From the NCBI RefSeq assembly GCF_030704535.1, contig NC_081812.1:21923501-21987500 (forward strand): 64,000 nucleotides of DNA, in the 5' to 3' direction. This DNA is from Vitis vinifera. Taxonomy: Eukaryota > Streptophyta > Magnoliopsida > Vitales > Vitaceae. The position numbers and the translations under genes are program-made. The stretch's first letter is position 1. Every line of letters begins with the position of its first letter. Below are positions 35,319 through 49,300 of the stretch, one piece after another. Under the pieces are notes generated by a model. It saw only the letters and a list, made by a program, of their open reading frames with translations. It did no database searches and was not told the origin of the DNA.

Positions 35319-38300
35319 TGGTAAGGGGCAAAGGACATTCATCCACACTTTTTTTCCCCGTCTGGACCATTGAGGGACCCACGTGAGTGTGATTAGCTTC
35401 CAGAACATATCACAAATTGGGCTACTTGCCCCCTTTTTCCTCGCTCCCATCCGAACAAGTCACTATCCTAATCCTCACTTTTCCTCTGTCCCCTTTACCT
35501 CTCCATGGGTTCCATCAACAGAAATGTTATTCCACGGCAAACCCTTTTTTTCTCCAAAACCCATTTGGAAGACTCACAAAAAAACTGACACAAACTATTT
35601 AAGTCTGATCCATGACCAGTGACCACCCAGAAAAATCAAAACCAATTACTTGACTAACCAATGAAATAAATATTAGGGGTCACATCAATCATGATCTCAA
35701 CTTGATTTGGCATTGATCGGCATTTGGCACCATGGGAATATCAAAAACTTGCGGGATTGGTTTTGTGCTTAATAATTGACCTATAATGCCTTGTGAAGTC
35801 ACCTTTTTGCGGTCAACCCGTTCGTTTGGAGAAGTGGCTTCACAGTTGGAGCAACTTGTTATTGTGCAAATGGCCACTTTAGGAGAAAATGAATCTACCA
35901 ATTTTTCTAAAAATTTAAATTTATTTGATTTAAACTCAATATGTTCCTTAATACTCTCTCACATGCGGGTTCATCCTTGTAAATATACAGAACTTAAATT
36001 CATATTTAGTAAACAGATAAAAAATATATAAATCAGAGAGAAAAATGTCAAACTCTTCCGATAAATTTTGTCAAATCAAACTCTAATATTATATCAAATT
36101 ATCAATTTAAAAATAAAATTAAATTTATGGGATTTAAGTTTAATATGCATATCATGCTCTTCATAATGAAAACTGTTTTAAAAAATAGTTTTTTAAAATT
36201 ATTCTTTAATATTTTATAAAATAAAAATTCGATTAAAAACTAAAATGTTTATAACACTTTTTAAAAATAGTTTTTAGTTATGATACTTTATTTTTAATCA
36301 TTTTTTATATAAAAAATAATTAAAAAATATTTTCTAAAAATATTATATTTTATGTTTTAAGAAAAAAAATTATTTTCTATTTTTAATCATCAAACATTTA
36401 TCTTATATTTGTAAATAAAAAATTATTTTCAAAAATACTTATCAAATGAAGTTAAATTCTTTTATTTTATTCACATGAATTTATATCATTAAAATTTAAT
36501 AATTTTAAATTTTGAGTTAAATTGACAACTCAATTCCATTTCAGGATTTTGGTTTACAAATGAGATTTTGATTAACCAAATCCCTATCAGGTTTTGGGTT
36601 TTTTGAAAGTTTGATTGTGATATAAATGTGATTTTGATTAAAAATAATAATTAAAACACCATTGTCAAAATTAGCGGCTACGGGTGAGGAGGGCCCACAA
36701 AGTGGACCTGAAATTAAAAAAGCGCCATTTAGTGTGAGTCTGTGACCTGGCGTTAACTGGACTCCATGTCGATTCATCAACACGTGGGGCCCACAGAAAT
36801 GCTGGAAAAATCTCTCTCTCTCTATATATATATATATATAAAATATTGGGTGACAAAAGCAACATGGTAGAAATTAAGAACAAATATAAAATAAAAAATG
36901 CATTGCCCTAACTGCCGCTCTACTCCCATTATTAATTCCAAATACAACAAGCAATTCATTTTAAGTTAATATATTTTAAAATATTAAATTATTAAATTAT
37001 TTAGTCATTGTTTTCTTATTCTATGAGTATGATATAAAATTTTGTATAATATTAATAGGATATGATATTAAATTACTTGTATCTCATCATAAAAATTATG
37101 TTTCATCTTTGTATCCTAATTAAATTATACGAGACATGATGTGATATGATTTTGAAATAGATTTTAACGATAGATATTGATTTGAGAGATTGAAGGTCTC
37201 TTTAACCTTTCTATTAATAGTGTGAGTTGGCTTAAAAAAAAAAAAAAAAAAAAATTATGCAACATGGACATGACAGTGGTAGCCCCACTTTTGCCCTTTA
37301 TTTGGTTTAGAGTGTTGAAAAGAACAAATTAAGAAAATGACAAATCAAGCTTTTGAGATAAGAATGAAGTGGATTGCAATTTGCACCCATGAGAGTGCAT
37401 GCATGTCACCCAATTTCTTTCCTTTTTTTGACTTAGAAAAAAAGAGAGAAAGAAATGATGGCAAATAGGGAAGATTCTTTTGATTTTTTTAGTAATTAAA
37501 AATCTTTATTTCATTTCACGTCTCAAATAAGTCCACAAGTGGTTTTATAAATCAAAATTATTAATTTTATTGTTTTTAATAATTTAGTAATATATAGTAA
37601 ATATTAATTTTTATTTTATCATGTGATATCGATGTATATGAGATAAAGTTTTTATATTATATAAGTTTTAGCTTTTTTTAATTATATAAATGTGTTTTAA
37701 AATTATAAAAGTTTTTTTAATTTAGAACGGATGATATTTACGGTAAATAAAATGAGATGTGAGTAATATAATCAAATAAAGAAAGTGATATGGATACGGA
37801 AATGAGATGGGATAAAAAGAACGGCTAGGATAGAAATAGTGTTCAGCATTAAAAGAAGAAAAAATACAATAAACAAAGAGTTGAAAAATAATATAAGTAG
37901 GGTTCAATCTCATCCATAGGATAGGAGGATGTGGGAATGGGTGGCCTGGCAAGCAGCTAAGTACCGAAATCAATGTCCTAAAGGCGTCCACCTATCATAA
38001 CCGATAACACCAAGGTTCCATCATGTGCAAAAGTTGGGCCCCACTCCAACTCAGTATAAGATATATGTTTGAGTCATGACCTCTCATGGCTTATCATATT
38101 ATCCATGTTGGCTTCGTCGTCTTCCCTCTGATGACCGGATGACCCACACCCAGCAATTTATGAGAACCCTACACTTTTCAATGACAAAGTCTCCATCACA
38201 TGACTTGTTTTTCATTTGTTTTTTTTGAAGTTTCTTACTCACTCTTATCTCCTTCCTCGATCATCCTCCTCCTTCTAACTATCAGTCAAACCGCCCTTTT

Positions 38301-38880
38301 CCCCATTCCATTGTCTATTGTTTGTTTCTCTTTCTTATTGCTGTCCTTCTAGATGCTTGATGCTGTCCTTCTAGATGCTTGAGTTATGGACCTTGGTCCC
38401 CCGCTTTAACGGCCCATGGACTCCTGGCTTTATTTTCAATATCGACTTAGATCATTGTGAAAATTCCCATAAATTTGTCTGGCAATTACCAAATCCAATT
38501 ATGGTAGAAAAAATATATTTCGTAATGCTAATTTCATTTCACTCTTATAAAATTTTGATATTTTAAGAAAAAAGTAAAATAAATGAAAATAATAATAAAA
38601 AATTTATTTGATAAAATCTTAAATTAATGGGATTATTTAATCAAAATCGAATAAAAAATAAAAAAAATTAATATTATTTTATAGATAAATGATGACATGG
38701 ATGCCATGTAATGATCTAATCTTTAAATAACCGATAATTTAATATGATATAAGAATCTTAATTTCCAATGATCATGGGTTTAAATGTCAAATTAAAATGG
38801 ATGATTTGTGATGGTGTTAAAATTATATAGCAAATGTCAATTTTACTCGTGGGCTCATTTTTAGTCATATGATTGCAATT
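35319..38880. other. Gene-free spacer
   Basis: No supportable gene. A short minus-strand frame (35689-35901) and plus-strand frames at 35383-35622 lack recognisable domains. A CT/TA microsatellite lies at about 36811-36841 and a poly-A run at about 37217-37253. The last kilobase presumably contains the promoter of the F-box gene. Confidence 0.5.
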
Positions 38881-38889
38881 GTTTTAATT

Positions 38890-38896
38890 TATAAAT
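38890..38896 (+). promoter_or_regulatory. Putative TATA box of the F-box/kelch gene
   Basis: tataaat lies about 230 bp before the preferred start codon at 39123. It would place transcription start near 38920 and give a leader of about 200 nt. Based on motif and position only. Confidence 0.4.
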
Positions 38897-39122
38897 GGAA
38901 GTTAATGTATATAAAAATAAAACCCCGGCTGCTAAACCCAAGTGGAAACATAAAAACCAAGGCAGGAGCAAGAAAGACGAAGCCGGTTGAAACTGTGTTC
39001 TTACACGTGGCGGATTTAGATTGCTTCGCTGTCCTCAAACTGCTACTATAAGTAAGGGTGAGAAACCGGAAGATTTCATACACCTTATGGAAGCTTTTAG
39101 AAAACTGAGTTCACCGAAAGAT

Positions 39123-40154
39123 ATGGCCCAGTTCACTGAGTTGATTCCGGGTTTGCCTGAAGAAATCGCTCTCGAGTGCTTCACTCGGTTGCCTTACACA
39201 TCTCACCGAGTCGCCGCCCAGGTTTGCCGTCGATGGGGGGAGCTTCTTCAGGGCAAGGAGTTCTACTACCTCAGAAAGCAAACCGGATTCACCCACAAAG
39301 CAGCTTGCTTGGTTCAAGCGCTCCCTGTTCTGTCCGAATCCGATGGGCGAAAACCGGTCCGACCACCGAGTTATGGGATTTCAGTTTTTGATTCGGTGAG
39401 TAGGACTTGGGAGCGAATCGCTCCGGTTCCCAAGTATCCAGATGGGCTTCCGTTGTTCTGCCAGGTGACAAGCTCGGAGGGCAAGCTCGTGGTGATGGGT
39501 GGCTGGGACCCCGAGAGTTACGACCCCGTAAAAGATGTGTTTGTCTACGATTTCACCACTCGGCGGTGGAAGCAAGGCAGGGACATGCCATCGAAGCGTT
39601 CGTTCTTCGCCGCGGGAGAACTGGAAGGGCGGATATTCGTTGCCGGCGGCCACGACGACAGCAAGAACGCGCTGAGCACCGCCTGGGTATACGACGTTAG
39701 GAGGGACGAGTGGAGTGAGTTGACCCGGATGAGCGATGAACGAGACGAGTGCCAAGGTGTCGTAATCGGGTCCGAGTTCTGGGTGGTTAGCGGTTACGGC
39801 ACCGAGAGCCAAGGAGGGTTCGTGAAAAGCGCCGAGTCTCTCGATCTGGAAACCGGTCGGTGGAGCCGAGTCGACGAGGCGTGGGGGACAAATCAGTGTC
39901 CGAGGTCGTGTGTCGGTGTGGGTAAAGATGGGAAGCTGTTTAGCTGGGCCGAATCGGACACGGCGGTGGGCGTGGGGGCTTGTGCAGTCGACTTAGGAGA
40001 CTGGACACTTTTGACCGGCTCGGCTTACCAGGGTGCACCACAAGGGTTCTTTTTGGTGGAGAGAAAGGAAGGACAAAATGGGAAATTGGAGAGAATAGAA
40101 GTGGGGGATGGATTTTCGGGATTTGTACAATCAGGGTGTTGCGTGGAGATCTGA
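39123..40154 (+). CDS. F-box/kelch-repeat protein, KMD type (intronless, 343 aa)
   Basis: Single exon. Residues 3-48 form an F-box (LIPGLPEEIALECFTRLPY... with HRVAAQVCRRW), the SKP1-binding module. Kelch-type blades follow, with GG pairs at GKLVVMGGWD (about 120-129) and GRIFVAGGHDDSKNA (about 169-183), and a third SGYG near 223. The protein ends QSGCCVEI, as in related KFBs. It resembles the Arabidopsis At2g44130/At3g59940 branch (KISS ME DEADLY), SCF adaptors reported to target type-B response regulators and phenylalanine ammonia-lyase. The open frame extends to an ATG at 39021, and another ATG is at 39087; I prefer 39123 because family members begin MAQFTE-like. The coding region is much richer in G+C than its flanks. 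Confidence 0.92.
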   Translation: MAQFTELIPGLPEEIALECFTRLPYTSHRVAAQVCRRWGELLQGKEFYYLRKQTGFTHKAACLVQALPVLSESDGRKPVRPPSYGISVFDSVSRTWERIAPVPKYPDGLPLFCQVTSSEGKLVVMGGWDPESYDPVKDVFVYDFTTRRWKQGRDMPSKRSFFAAGELEGRIFVAGGHDDSKNALSTAWVYDVRRDEWSELTRMSDERDECQGVVIGSEFWVVSGYGTESQGGFVKSAESLDLETGRWSRVDEAWGTNQCPRSCVGVGKDGKLFSWAESDTAVGVGACAVDLGDWTLLTGSAYQGAPQGFFLVERKEGQNGKLERIEVGDGFSGFVQSGCCVEI

Positions 40155-43130
40155 CGGCGGAGGCAGTCACTAGTCTGTATGTATTTTCCTGTTTCTGTTT
40201 TGGCTTACAAGTCAACTGAGTTAATGTATAATGGGCTCTTTGTTGGAAGTTTTGTTGGATTGAGTTGCTTGAATACAATGTCGTCATATATGGGCGGCCT
40301 AAATCAAAATTTGGGCCCTTGTCCGCAAAGAATCTATGAAATCTGTACGTGGAAGAGCTCACTCAAAGATTTTCAAAAGGAATTTCCAAATAAATCATTC
40401 ACGTTAGAAAGTAATAATAATTTTCAAATTAAATTATAAATTTATTTTTGTATTCTTAAAAGTTATTTTTAAGCCACAAATCGGACTTAGCACGGCCAGT
40501 ACGTCATGAGAAAACAATGAATCAAGAGCACAAGGCTCTGATACCCATGCAATTTTTGAGAAGATAACTAATTGTTCTTCTTGAATTTCATAAAGCATGA
40601 GCACATAGATGTATAGCATAAACTGGTTCCAGCTCTCTAACCAGAAAATGTAACTACTTTATACAAGTAGGAACCCTAACTACTATCTCGGATTTTATTT
40701 AACAGAAAAATAAAATATCCTTATTACTTCCTAAATTCTTCAAATTGTAGCAGCAAATGAATCCATGTTCAGAGTAATCCAAAAGGCTTCGGGACTAATG
40801 ATGCAAAAAACATTGGTGAAAATCGAGCTGGAGAATAAGTATTATTGAGTTATTCTTTGATAAATGATGACTATGAGTCAGACTTAATGGAACTTGATTA
40901 ATAATTTTTTTTCTATTGTTAAGGTGGAGAACTAAACCAAAAAAAATTCTTTTTTCATCATCAATCTAATCATCGTAAGATATGTCTTTATTTGTATGAC
41001 TTAAACGTCCTGCATTTCCCAAAATAAGTGCTTCGATTGATGAGATTTGTATGATGTTCATTAGATCAATATTCAAATGTTTCTTTTTATAATGTATTGA
41101 TTTGACCTCATGAGTTTGACCACCACCCAATAACATGTTGCCACCATAAGTAGAACCCCTGTTTCTTATAAAGAATCTTCTAATTATTCTAGAACATCTA
41201 TAAAAATATTATTTAACTATAAAAAAATTCAATTCAAATGCAGGATGCCTATCCAAAAGTTTTCGCAACTTTATCATGTATGATGGAATCATCGAGGATT
41301 TGACATTTTTGAACTATTTTTGAAACTCACTAAATGCTCGATAAACAAAGAGAAAATGTGTACGAATAAAATATCCAATAACAAGAAGTAGAAAAATGAT
41401 TAAATAGAAAAACTCCTAAATATTTGGCAATCTCATATGTATTGGTATCGGTGATAACTCAATATTTCAATTAATCATTTATTTGAACAATATAAGATTT
41501 ATGTAAACATTTACTCGAAATCTCACTTATCAGATTCCATTGTGTCTACAACAAATTTTTATGAAGATTTCATCGTGATACATTTGATCTATAAATGATA
41601 TCATGAAAAATTAATACAAATTTTGAATAGATTGCTACTTAATATCAATAATAGGTCTTAAAAAGTGTCTAAAAATATCAAATTTAGATATTTGTATGCT
41701 ATTGAAATAAGAAACCATGACATGTGTTCGAAATATATTTCATTTTGAGAGAGTTGAAAAAACACTATTCGGTTAAAAGGTTTTATCAATATGCCAATTC
41801 TCAACATATTTCTTTATACAAATACTCCATTTTTCATTTTTTCGAATGGTAAATATTTATCATAATATAGAGTGTGAATCAAACCTATGTTTGAATTAAA
41901 GTGAGAGTAAATAACATCATTGACCTTAAACCTTAAATCCTAAATTGAATCCTTAAATTTTAACTTTATAAATTATTAAAAACAATTTATATTTTAATCA
42001 AATAAAAATAAAATAAAATATTTTTAAATTTGAGACCCATTTAAATATTATTTTTTCTAAAAATAAATGAAATGTGGAAACACATTTTTTTGAAGTAATT
42101 ATCCATATCTACATACATAAAACATATTTTTTTGGTGTGGTAACTACCTTTAGTATTATTTGACGGGAAGAAGATAAAAAAGATAGTGATGTACTACAAT
42201 TTTAGAAAAACAATGGTTGACCTTAATCTACGAGAATAGGTTTGTGAGTTTTCATGGACCGCGTATGGACATAAAGTTTTGGAATGACTAGTCAACAAAT
42301 CCTTATTTTGCATGAATCTAATTGTCATGACCGGAGATATGATCTTGAACTTTTATTTTATCACTTGCGATTAATTGAGTTAAAGTGAAGTTGATCATAT
42401 TGAATAGGTTGTATGATTCAAAATTCATTCATATTCGTTTTCATTTTTTGTTTTATTTATTTATATTGAAATTTTAATAACAAATAAGACAAATATAACA
42501 ATAAAAAGGTAAAAAAATAAACTTATATACATATTTTTAAAAAGTACGTGGCATAATTACAATTTGATATTTTTTTATTTAAAATTAGAAAAAATTAATA
42601 TTATTATGCAGTATAATAGACACTATAAATGATATAAAAAACATTAAATAAAGTTCGAGTTAGACTTGAATCAAACCTAAATTAAGTTAAGGTTAAAAAA
42701 ACTTAACCAAAATTTAGCTTGAGTATTGAAAATATTTGCCAAAGCCCTCCAAATATTGAGTTGGGCTCCGGTAAGCTCAAGCCAACTTACTCAAGTTGCA
42801 CCCCTATTAATAAATATATTTTTAAAGATATATTTAAAATATAATAATAATACTGATAAATTTTAAATTAAATAAAATATTGATTCGAATTATTTTGTTA
42901 TACAATTGATTTTAATTTTAAAGTTATATCTTAAAGGTAAAATTGTGAAAAAAAAAATCAATATTTTAAAATTTTAAATTATATAAAAAATTAATTGCCA
43001 TTTTTAACAATAAAAAATTAATGAAATAAATCACACTTTTTGGAAGGTGAGATGAGATTCAGCGGATCGGTAAAGATTGCTTCCAACGGCTACTTTTGGG
43101 TTTGGGAAAGGGCTTGAGTCAGAGTGGGAG
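40155..43130. other. Gene-free spacer with possible retroelement debris
   Basis: First about 200 bp are the likely 3' UTR of the F-box gene. At 40460-40790 the words caaggctctgatacc, ctctctaac and cttatt resemble sequence seen near LTR-retrotransposon ends, but I cannot define an element. The remainder is AT-rich without coding potential on either strand. Confidence 0.4.
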
Positions 43131-43136
43131 ACCAAT

Positions 43137-43300
43137 TGGGCTTTAATCATCCTCAGCCCAAACCCTGATCTCCCAAGAATCGAAGCCCTACTTGCTGTTC
43201 TTGCAGTTCGGCGACATCGCTAAAACCCTTCTAAACCCTCTCTCTATGGCCTTTGTAGGGAACCGACTTTGCAGATTAACCCAATTTTTTGTTAGGGTTT
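43137..43300 (+). promoter_or_regulatory. Site II and telo-box motifs in front of RRP5
   Basis: TGGGCT at 43137-43142 and its complement AGCCCA at 43155-43160 form a site II pair. AAACCCT telo-box cores occur at 43160-43166, 43223-43229 and 43233-43239, with an inverse TTAGGGTTT at 43292-43300. This combination is typical of plant ribosomal-protein and ribosome-biogenesis promoters, where TCP and telo-box-binding factors act, and so fits the downstream gene. Confidence 0.7.
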
Positions 43301-43305
43301 ATTAG
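43246..43305 (+). other. Possible upstream ORF in the RRP5 leader (19 codons)
   Basis: ATG at 43246 opens a 19-codon frame (MAFVGNRLCRLTQFF...) ending with TAG at 43303-43305, 28 bp before the RRP5 start. It would matter only if transcription starts upstream of 43246, which the motif layout makes plausible. Context is pyrimidine-rich before the ATG. Confidence 0.35.
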
Positions 43306-43333
43306 TTCGGACAATTTTCCTGAGAAACAAGCA

Positions 43334-46300
43334 ATGGCACCGCCGTCCAAGAAATCGCATCCGAAAAAATCAAAACGAGATGATAAACTTCGCGGAGCCT
43401 CCAAAAAACCGTTTAAACCCAGAATGAGACAGAACGAGGCCGTTCCATCGGAATCCCTAGCTCTCCAGATGGAAGACGACGTCCCGGATTTCCCCAGAGG
43501 TTTGAATAATTAATCCCTAAAACCCCCGTTTGGTTTCTCCAGGAAAAAAATCCAAAAAATGGAGGGAAAAAAAAAATCATCTAATGAGAGACCAGAAGTG
43601 TTATTTGGCATTTTATTTGTTTATTTATAATTTTTATGATTGTTATGTATTTGCAGGTGGTGGGAGTTTGCTGAGTCGGCAAGAGCACGATGCAATTCGT
43701 GCCGAAGTCGATGCAGAATTTGAAGCTGGGGAGAGGAAGACGAAGAAAAAGAATAAGAATGCAAAGAAGACCAAGAAGAACTATGCACTGGAGGATGATA
43801 TGGGTTCACTTTTTGGTGACGGCATCACTGGAAAATTACCTAGGTTTGCAAATAAGATCACTTTGAAGGTTTGCGCTCTTCTACTTTTCAAATTAAGGCT
43901 CTGCTGAGTTAAGTAGTGAAAAATTGAGGAGTTGATCTTCATATGTTTTATGTTTCCGAGCTGCTCATTTTGCTTTGATTCCTTTGATTTCATTTATGTT
44001 AATAATTTAAATATGGGTCTATAAATACTTATAATTTCTGATAATTGATCTAATTCTAAGTCAGTTTTTTTTTTCTTTACTCCTTTTCCCTGAAAAGAGA
44101 GGGAATGAAAATAGCATAGAAATATGTTTGGTGATAAGATATATGGATTTCAAGCACCAATTTCGTAAATGGGAACATTTTATGGATTGATAATGAACAT
44201 GTTTATTATTTTCATTTTAAAAATCGTTTGTGAAAAAAATCATTTTTATTTCTGCTACCAAACAAAGTCTTGTTCCTCTCTCACTTGCTTTGTGTAGTAA
44301 TTCTTTACAAGTTCTTCTGCCATCTCAGTGTTATTAATGTTCTAAAACTTCCTGTTCTTTTATTGTACTCAGAATATATCTCCCGGAATGAAGCTCTGGG
44401 GAGTCGTTGCTGAAGTAAATGAGAAAGACCTTGGTATTAGTCTTCCAGGTGGCTTACGTGGATTAGTTCGTGCAAGTGAAGCATTTGATCCCCTTTTTAG
44501 TAATGAAATTAAGGTGATTATGTAGTTTAATCAGGAAGAAATATCTAAGCAATGCTCTTATGCATGACTTTGTGGTGGTCTTTTTTCTTTTTGTTTTTCT
44601 CTTTTATGTACTTCCCAATTCAAAATCTCTATTTGTTGTTCATAGGTTTTCTTGTATTCAGAATTTTTTGTTTAATAGTATTTTTCTATGTTTTTGTTTT
44701 CAAATTTTCACGTTTATATTTCATTCTTTACCAGGATGCTGAAGGTATTTTCCTTCCTAGAATATTTCATATTGGGCAGCTAGTTTCTTGTGTTGTGTTG
44801 CAATTGGATGATGACAAGAAAGAGAAGGGGAAACGAAGGATTTGGCTTTCTTTGCGCCTCTCCTTGTTGCACAAGGGCTTCACCTTGGATGCCCTTCAGG
44901 AAGGAATGGTACGTCATGTGAAATGTTGTGGAAAAATGAATATTATTTTTGTCAAACTTAGTTATTTTAGACCAATACATGAGTTTGTGTGGATAATAGT
45001 CTCTTCGTTATTTACTTAATTATTGAAGCTGTTGTCTGAATGTTTGTGTGGTGTTGTTAAAATCTCAATATAGTCTGTATGCTTGTCTGATGCATGTTGC
45101 TACATGGTGGGGCCAAGGATTCAAGTCTTGTCAAACTCATGGTTTTCCACTTGACCTTTGACTATATTGTACAGTTTAGAAGGGTTTATTTATTCAAAAT
45201 TTATCTTATTTGAGTTATGTTATATTAGAAAAAAATTTAAATGGGGATTCAGTTATTCTAATTTTGTTTCTTATTGCATGTCATTTTTTATGTGTTGATT
45301 AGTACCTTACAATTGTTATTTTCTTTTGGCATTAAAAGGAGATGTTTATTTAACATCTTTTAATCTTGTCCACTTACCCCACTTCTCAAGACAATAGTAT
45401 TTCTTTAAGGTGATATCTGAGCTTCAATCAGAAACTTGAAGAAGGGTTTGTCACCATTTAAAAAGGATTGGATTTAAATGAAGTGACCGCTTTTGGATAG
45501 CTTTTACACTTAAGATTTTGCTATGAATTTTTTAGCCTATAATTTCTATCTCACTCTGTTTGATTGTTACAGGTCCTTACTGCATATGTCAAAAGCATTG
45601 AAGATCATGGCTACATTCTTCATTTTGGATTGCCTTCATTCACTGGATTCTTGCCAAAGAGCAGCCAAGCTGGTTAGCTTCAGTCAATTTAATTAGTTCG
45701 CTAATTAACCTTGATTGCACCTTCCTTCACAGATAAATTAACCTATTACCTGCTTTTCATTTCTTTTGAATTGCAACCCCATTATCACCTTTTTTTGAAA
45801 TTAAAAATGTGATTTAATAGAGAGATAATAGTAATTATAATATGTACATGAGGAAGACACTATCTCTGAGATAGTGCTGATAGAATGCTCAACAGCCCTT
45901 AATTGCATAAGACCCAAATAATTCCACTTTGTAAAATCTAACTTGTAAAATTCCGATCTGATAAAAGAATATGTAAACTGAGAAACACATGAACCTCAAA
46001 GGTCACTATTTCACGACATGGTTTACTACCCATTTAGTCCAATGCCTTAAGAGCATGTTTACTAAACTTTTGTGGAAAGGTAATGAAAGGAAAGGGAATC
46101 AAAATCGGAAGAGAAGAGAATGGAAGGAATCATAATTAGAATTAGCGATTTCATTGAAGTGCTTACAAGAATATCAGGAAATGAAATGAGAATGAAGCTA
46201 ATTATCATAGTGCCCTTATACAAAGAGATAAGAAGTTCTAAAATTAAATATTATTCTTTTAAATAATCCTCATTTCAATGCTATATTTTAAACTGATTAC

Positions 46301-49300
46301 GTCTTTCTCTTAAAAAAAAATTGAGTCAAATTTAGAATTTGTTATACAAAAATGTTAGATATATATAATTAAAGGGTAAATTTCACTCACTTCTCCTAGG
46401 TTTGGGCTGAATATATACTTAGCCATCATGAATTTAAAATTTCATCAAATACCTTTCCTACCGATTTCATTCTTTATTTCAACTAACCTCCCCTTTGATT
46501 TAAAATATTCAAAATAAGGGGGGTATTTAATGAAATTTCACATTCATGATAGCTAAGTGTATTTAGTCCAAACCTCAGGGAAGGTGAGTGCAATTAACCC
46601 ATAATTAAATTGAAATTTGAATTAAAAATATCTATATTTTATTAAGAAGATATTTTTAATCTTCCTCACAATAATTTCATAAATGATTATTAATATTTAC
46701 ACAAGTAAAATAAATATAAAAATATCATCATTAATTTACCTTTCATGTGCTAGTTTCTCATTGAGTTAACATTGTTTAATATCCAAGAATCCTCAATTTA
46801 TTTAAAAAGTTTAATATTGAACCAAATGATTTAAAATATGTATAAGTGCATTAACCTACTTTGTAATATACAAAATCCTTTCATTTTGAATTTTGATGAT
46901 TAAATATGTTATTATCTCAATTAATAATGATTAAGATAATTCATTATATTTAGTAATTATGCCATTATTCTTAATTTTTTTAGAAAATAAATTATTGTTT
47001 TTAATAGGCTATTATGTCATTACTATGTAAGTTTATCATAATTAAATGTCATTACATTAATCCCAAGGACATTTTTGTCTAATTTTCATTCATAAAGAAA
47101 TGGAATGGGATTTCTTAGGGAGCTTCAAGAAAACTTATTCTCAAATTCTGAGAATGAGATTCCTCAAAATCATGTGGGTCCTGCACCTTTTGCTAATTCA
47201 AAAGTTAAGTATATGCATACCATGGAAGGAAAGGATGACTCCCTTTCATTTGATTTCTCAGGAGTCAAGTAAACATGCCATAAATTCTTCTATTTCTTTT
47301 GTGTGAAGATCGTAGAATTGCATGACTCAACTTTGTTCAGATGTCCCTTTGTCTTTGTGTACTGATTTGACCTCCATCTACAAGATCTGTAAAAGGCTTA
47401 TCCCCTTCCATTTTAAAATTATCCCTAATGTCAGAAGAGGAGGCATTGAACTCGACATGGTTGATTGATTTGGAGCCCCAATTCAAAGAGCAAACCCATT
47501 CAATTATTTCCTTTGAAACTGTCTTCTAGATTTGATGATTATTATTTTGGAGGGACTCTGAGCAGTTTTTAAATTGAATTCAATTTATAGAGACCAAATT
47601 TCTAGATGTGGCAAATGATTAGGTCCAGGATGCACCAGCTGTGTGGCTATTTCCTTGAGTAGAACACCCAGTCAGTTCATGGAAATTGTGACATTTGTTT
47701 TACAATTTTCAGGAGAAGAAAATGATTAGAAATTTTATTATTAAGAAACAAAAGAAAAAGAATAATTGCAAGTTCCCTGTTAAAGTCCAACAAGTTGTGC
47801 CTTTGGGCATCTAATCACTCTAGTTGGATCCTTCTTCAATTTGTTACATATATGTATAACGATGGCAATTTATGCCATCGCATGATTGTGTGTATGATAT
47901 CATCTTCTCTGCCTTCTAACACTATCCTTCATCCTGTTGGCCACATGATTTTATGTTCTTTATATGTTGGATGTTTTCACATTTGGCTCCCTCTGAAAAC
48001 CCTTCTTGTGTTGTACTTCTTTTAATCTCAGAGAATATCGAGATTAACACTGGGCAAATTTTACAAGGGGTCATCAGAAGCATTGATAAAGCCCATAAAG
48101 TGGTTTACTTGAGTTCTGACCCTGATACAATTTCTAAATGTGTGGTATGTCACCTGTCATGCCATTGTTTCATATTCCTTTTTTGTTTGCTTATCCTTTT
48201 CTCTTGCAGTCTTCTCTTATATTACATTTTATTGTTGTATTTAAATACAGACTAAGGATCTGAAGGGTATCTCAATCGATCTTCTCATTCCAGGCATGAT
48301 GGTTAATGCTCGTGTGCAGTCAACTTTTGAAAATGGGGTTATGTTATCATTTCTTACATACTTCACAGGAACTGTAAGTTGTTCAGTTTTATTTGCTCTT
48401 TATTACAGACTGATATGATTGCAGATGTAATTAGATGGTCTATGAATTTGTTCAAATTCAACTGTGGTTACTTATTGTCATTTCGTTTTTCCAGGTTGAT
48501 ATATTTCATTTGCAAACGACTTTCCCTTCCTCAAACTGGAAGGATGACTACAATCAGAATAAGAAGGTAGTTTCAATCATATAGTTCATTGCTCTTGACT
48601 CTTTTCCTGGCATTTATTTTGCTATACAATTTTCCATTTGGGTTTCATGCTCTTGGGTGCTTTTGTTCACTATGAGAATAATAATTTGAAGTTTTAAATA
48701 TTTCATCTTTCATGCTTCTGGGGTTTGTGTCTTTCATATTTTAATTGAAAATCTGTCTCATAGAACAACTTTTAGCCATGGCTGAATGCTGAAAGTTCGA
48801 AATTCATTAAGCAGCTAACATTTTAAAACATGAATGACTTGCTTTGTTGTTCAGAGGACGGCAAGACAAGAACTAACGACTTTCATGACTGAATATGCTT
48901 TATTGCTTTGGTAGGATCCTTTTTACCACATGCGTTGAATATTGGACTGCAGGATTTAACAACTTGAAGAATTAGGACATGAGGATGTTGTGAGATATAT
49001 AAAGAATATTGTTGGTTGCTCAAGCTATTAAATGTCCTTGCAATAACTAATAACATTGCTTCATAGTAAGGAATAAACCGTGTGGTTGTATGGTCATTGT
49101 TTATCATGTGGGCTTGTTTTCTTGGTTGTGTGCACCAACTGGCCATTGATGCTGGAATTTGCCCTTATAGATCTTAGCCATGAGTAAGATTTTGGTCAGC
49201 CATGCCCTCTGAATTGCCATGGAATAGATTTTTTTGCAATTTCTTAGTTCTTTATTTTCCCTCCTTCATCTACTAATATGATTGTCTCTTGTGTGTTTGG

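Noticed and set aside
36541-36883. Minus-strand frames of 70-80 codons
   Set aside because: They run through a CT/TA microsatellite and show no domain or conservation pattern.
39381-39812. 143-codon minus-strand frame opposite the F-box gene
   Set aside because: Shadow frame created by the GC-rich coding strand; the plus-strand protein is clearly the real one.
43289-43333. Longer RRP5 N-terminus upstream of 43334
   Set aside because: The upstream extension starts at a non-ATG codon; MAPPSKKSHPKKSK at 43334 is the first ATG in frame and gives the expected basic N-terminus.
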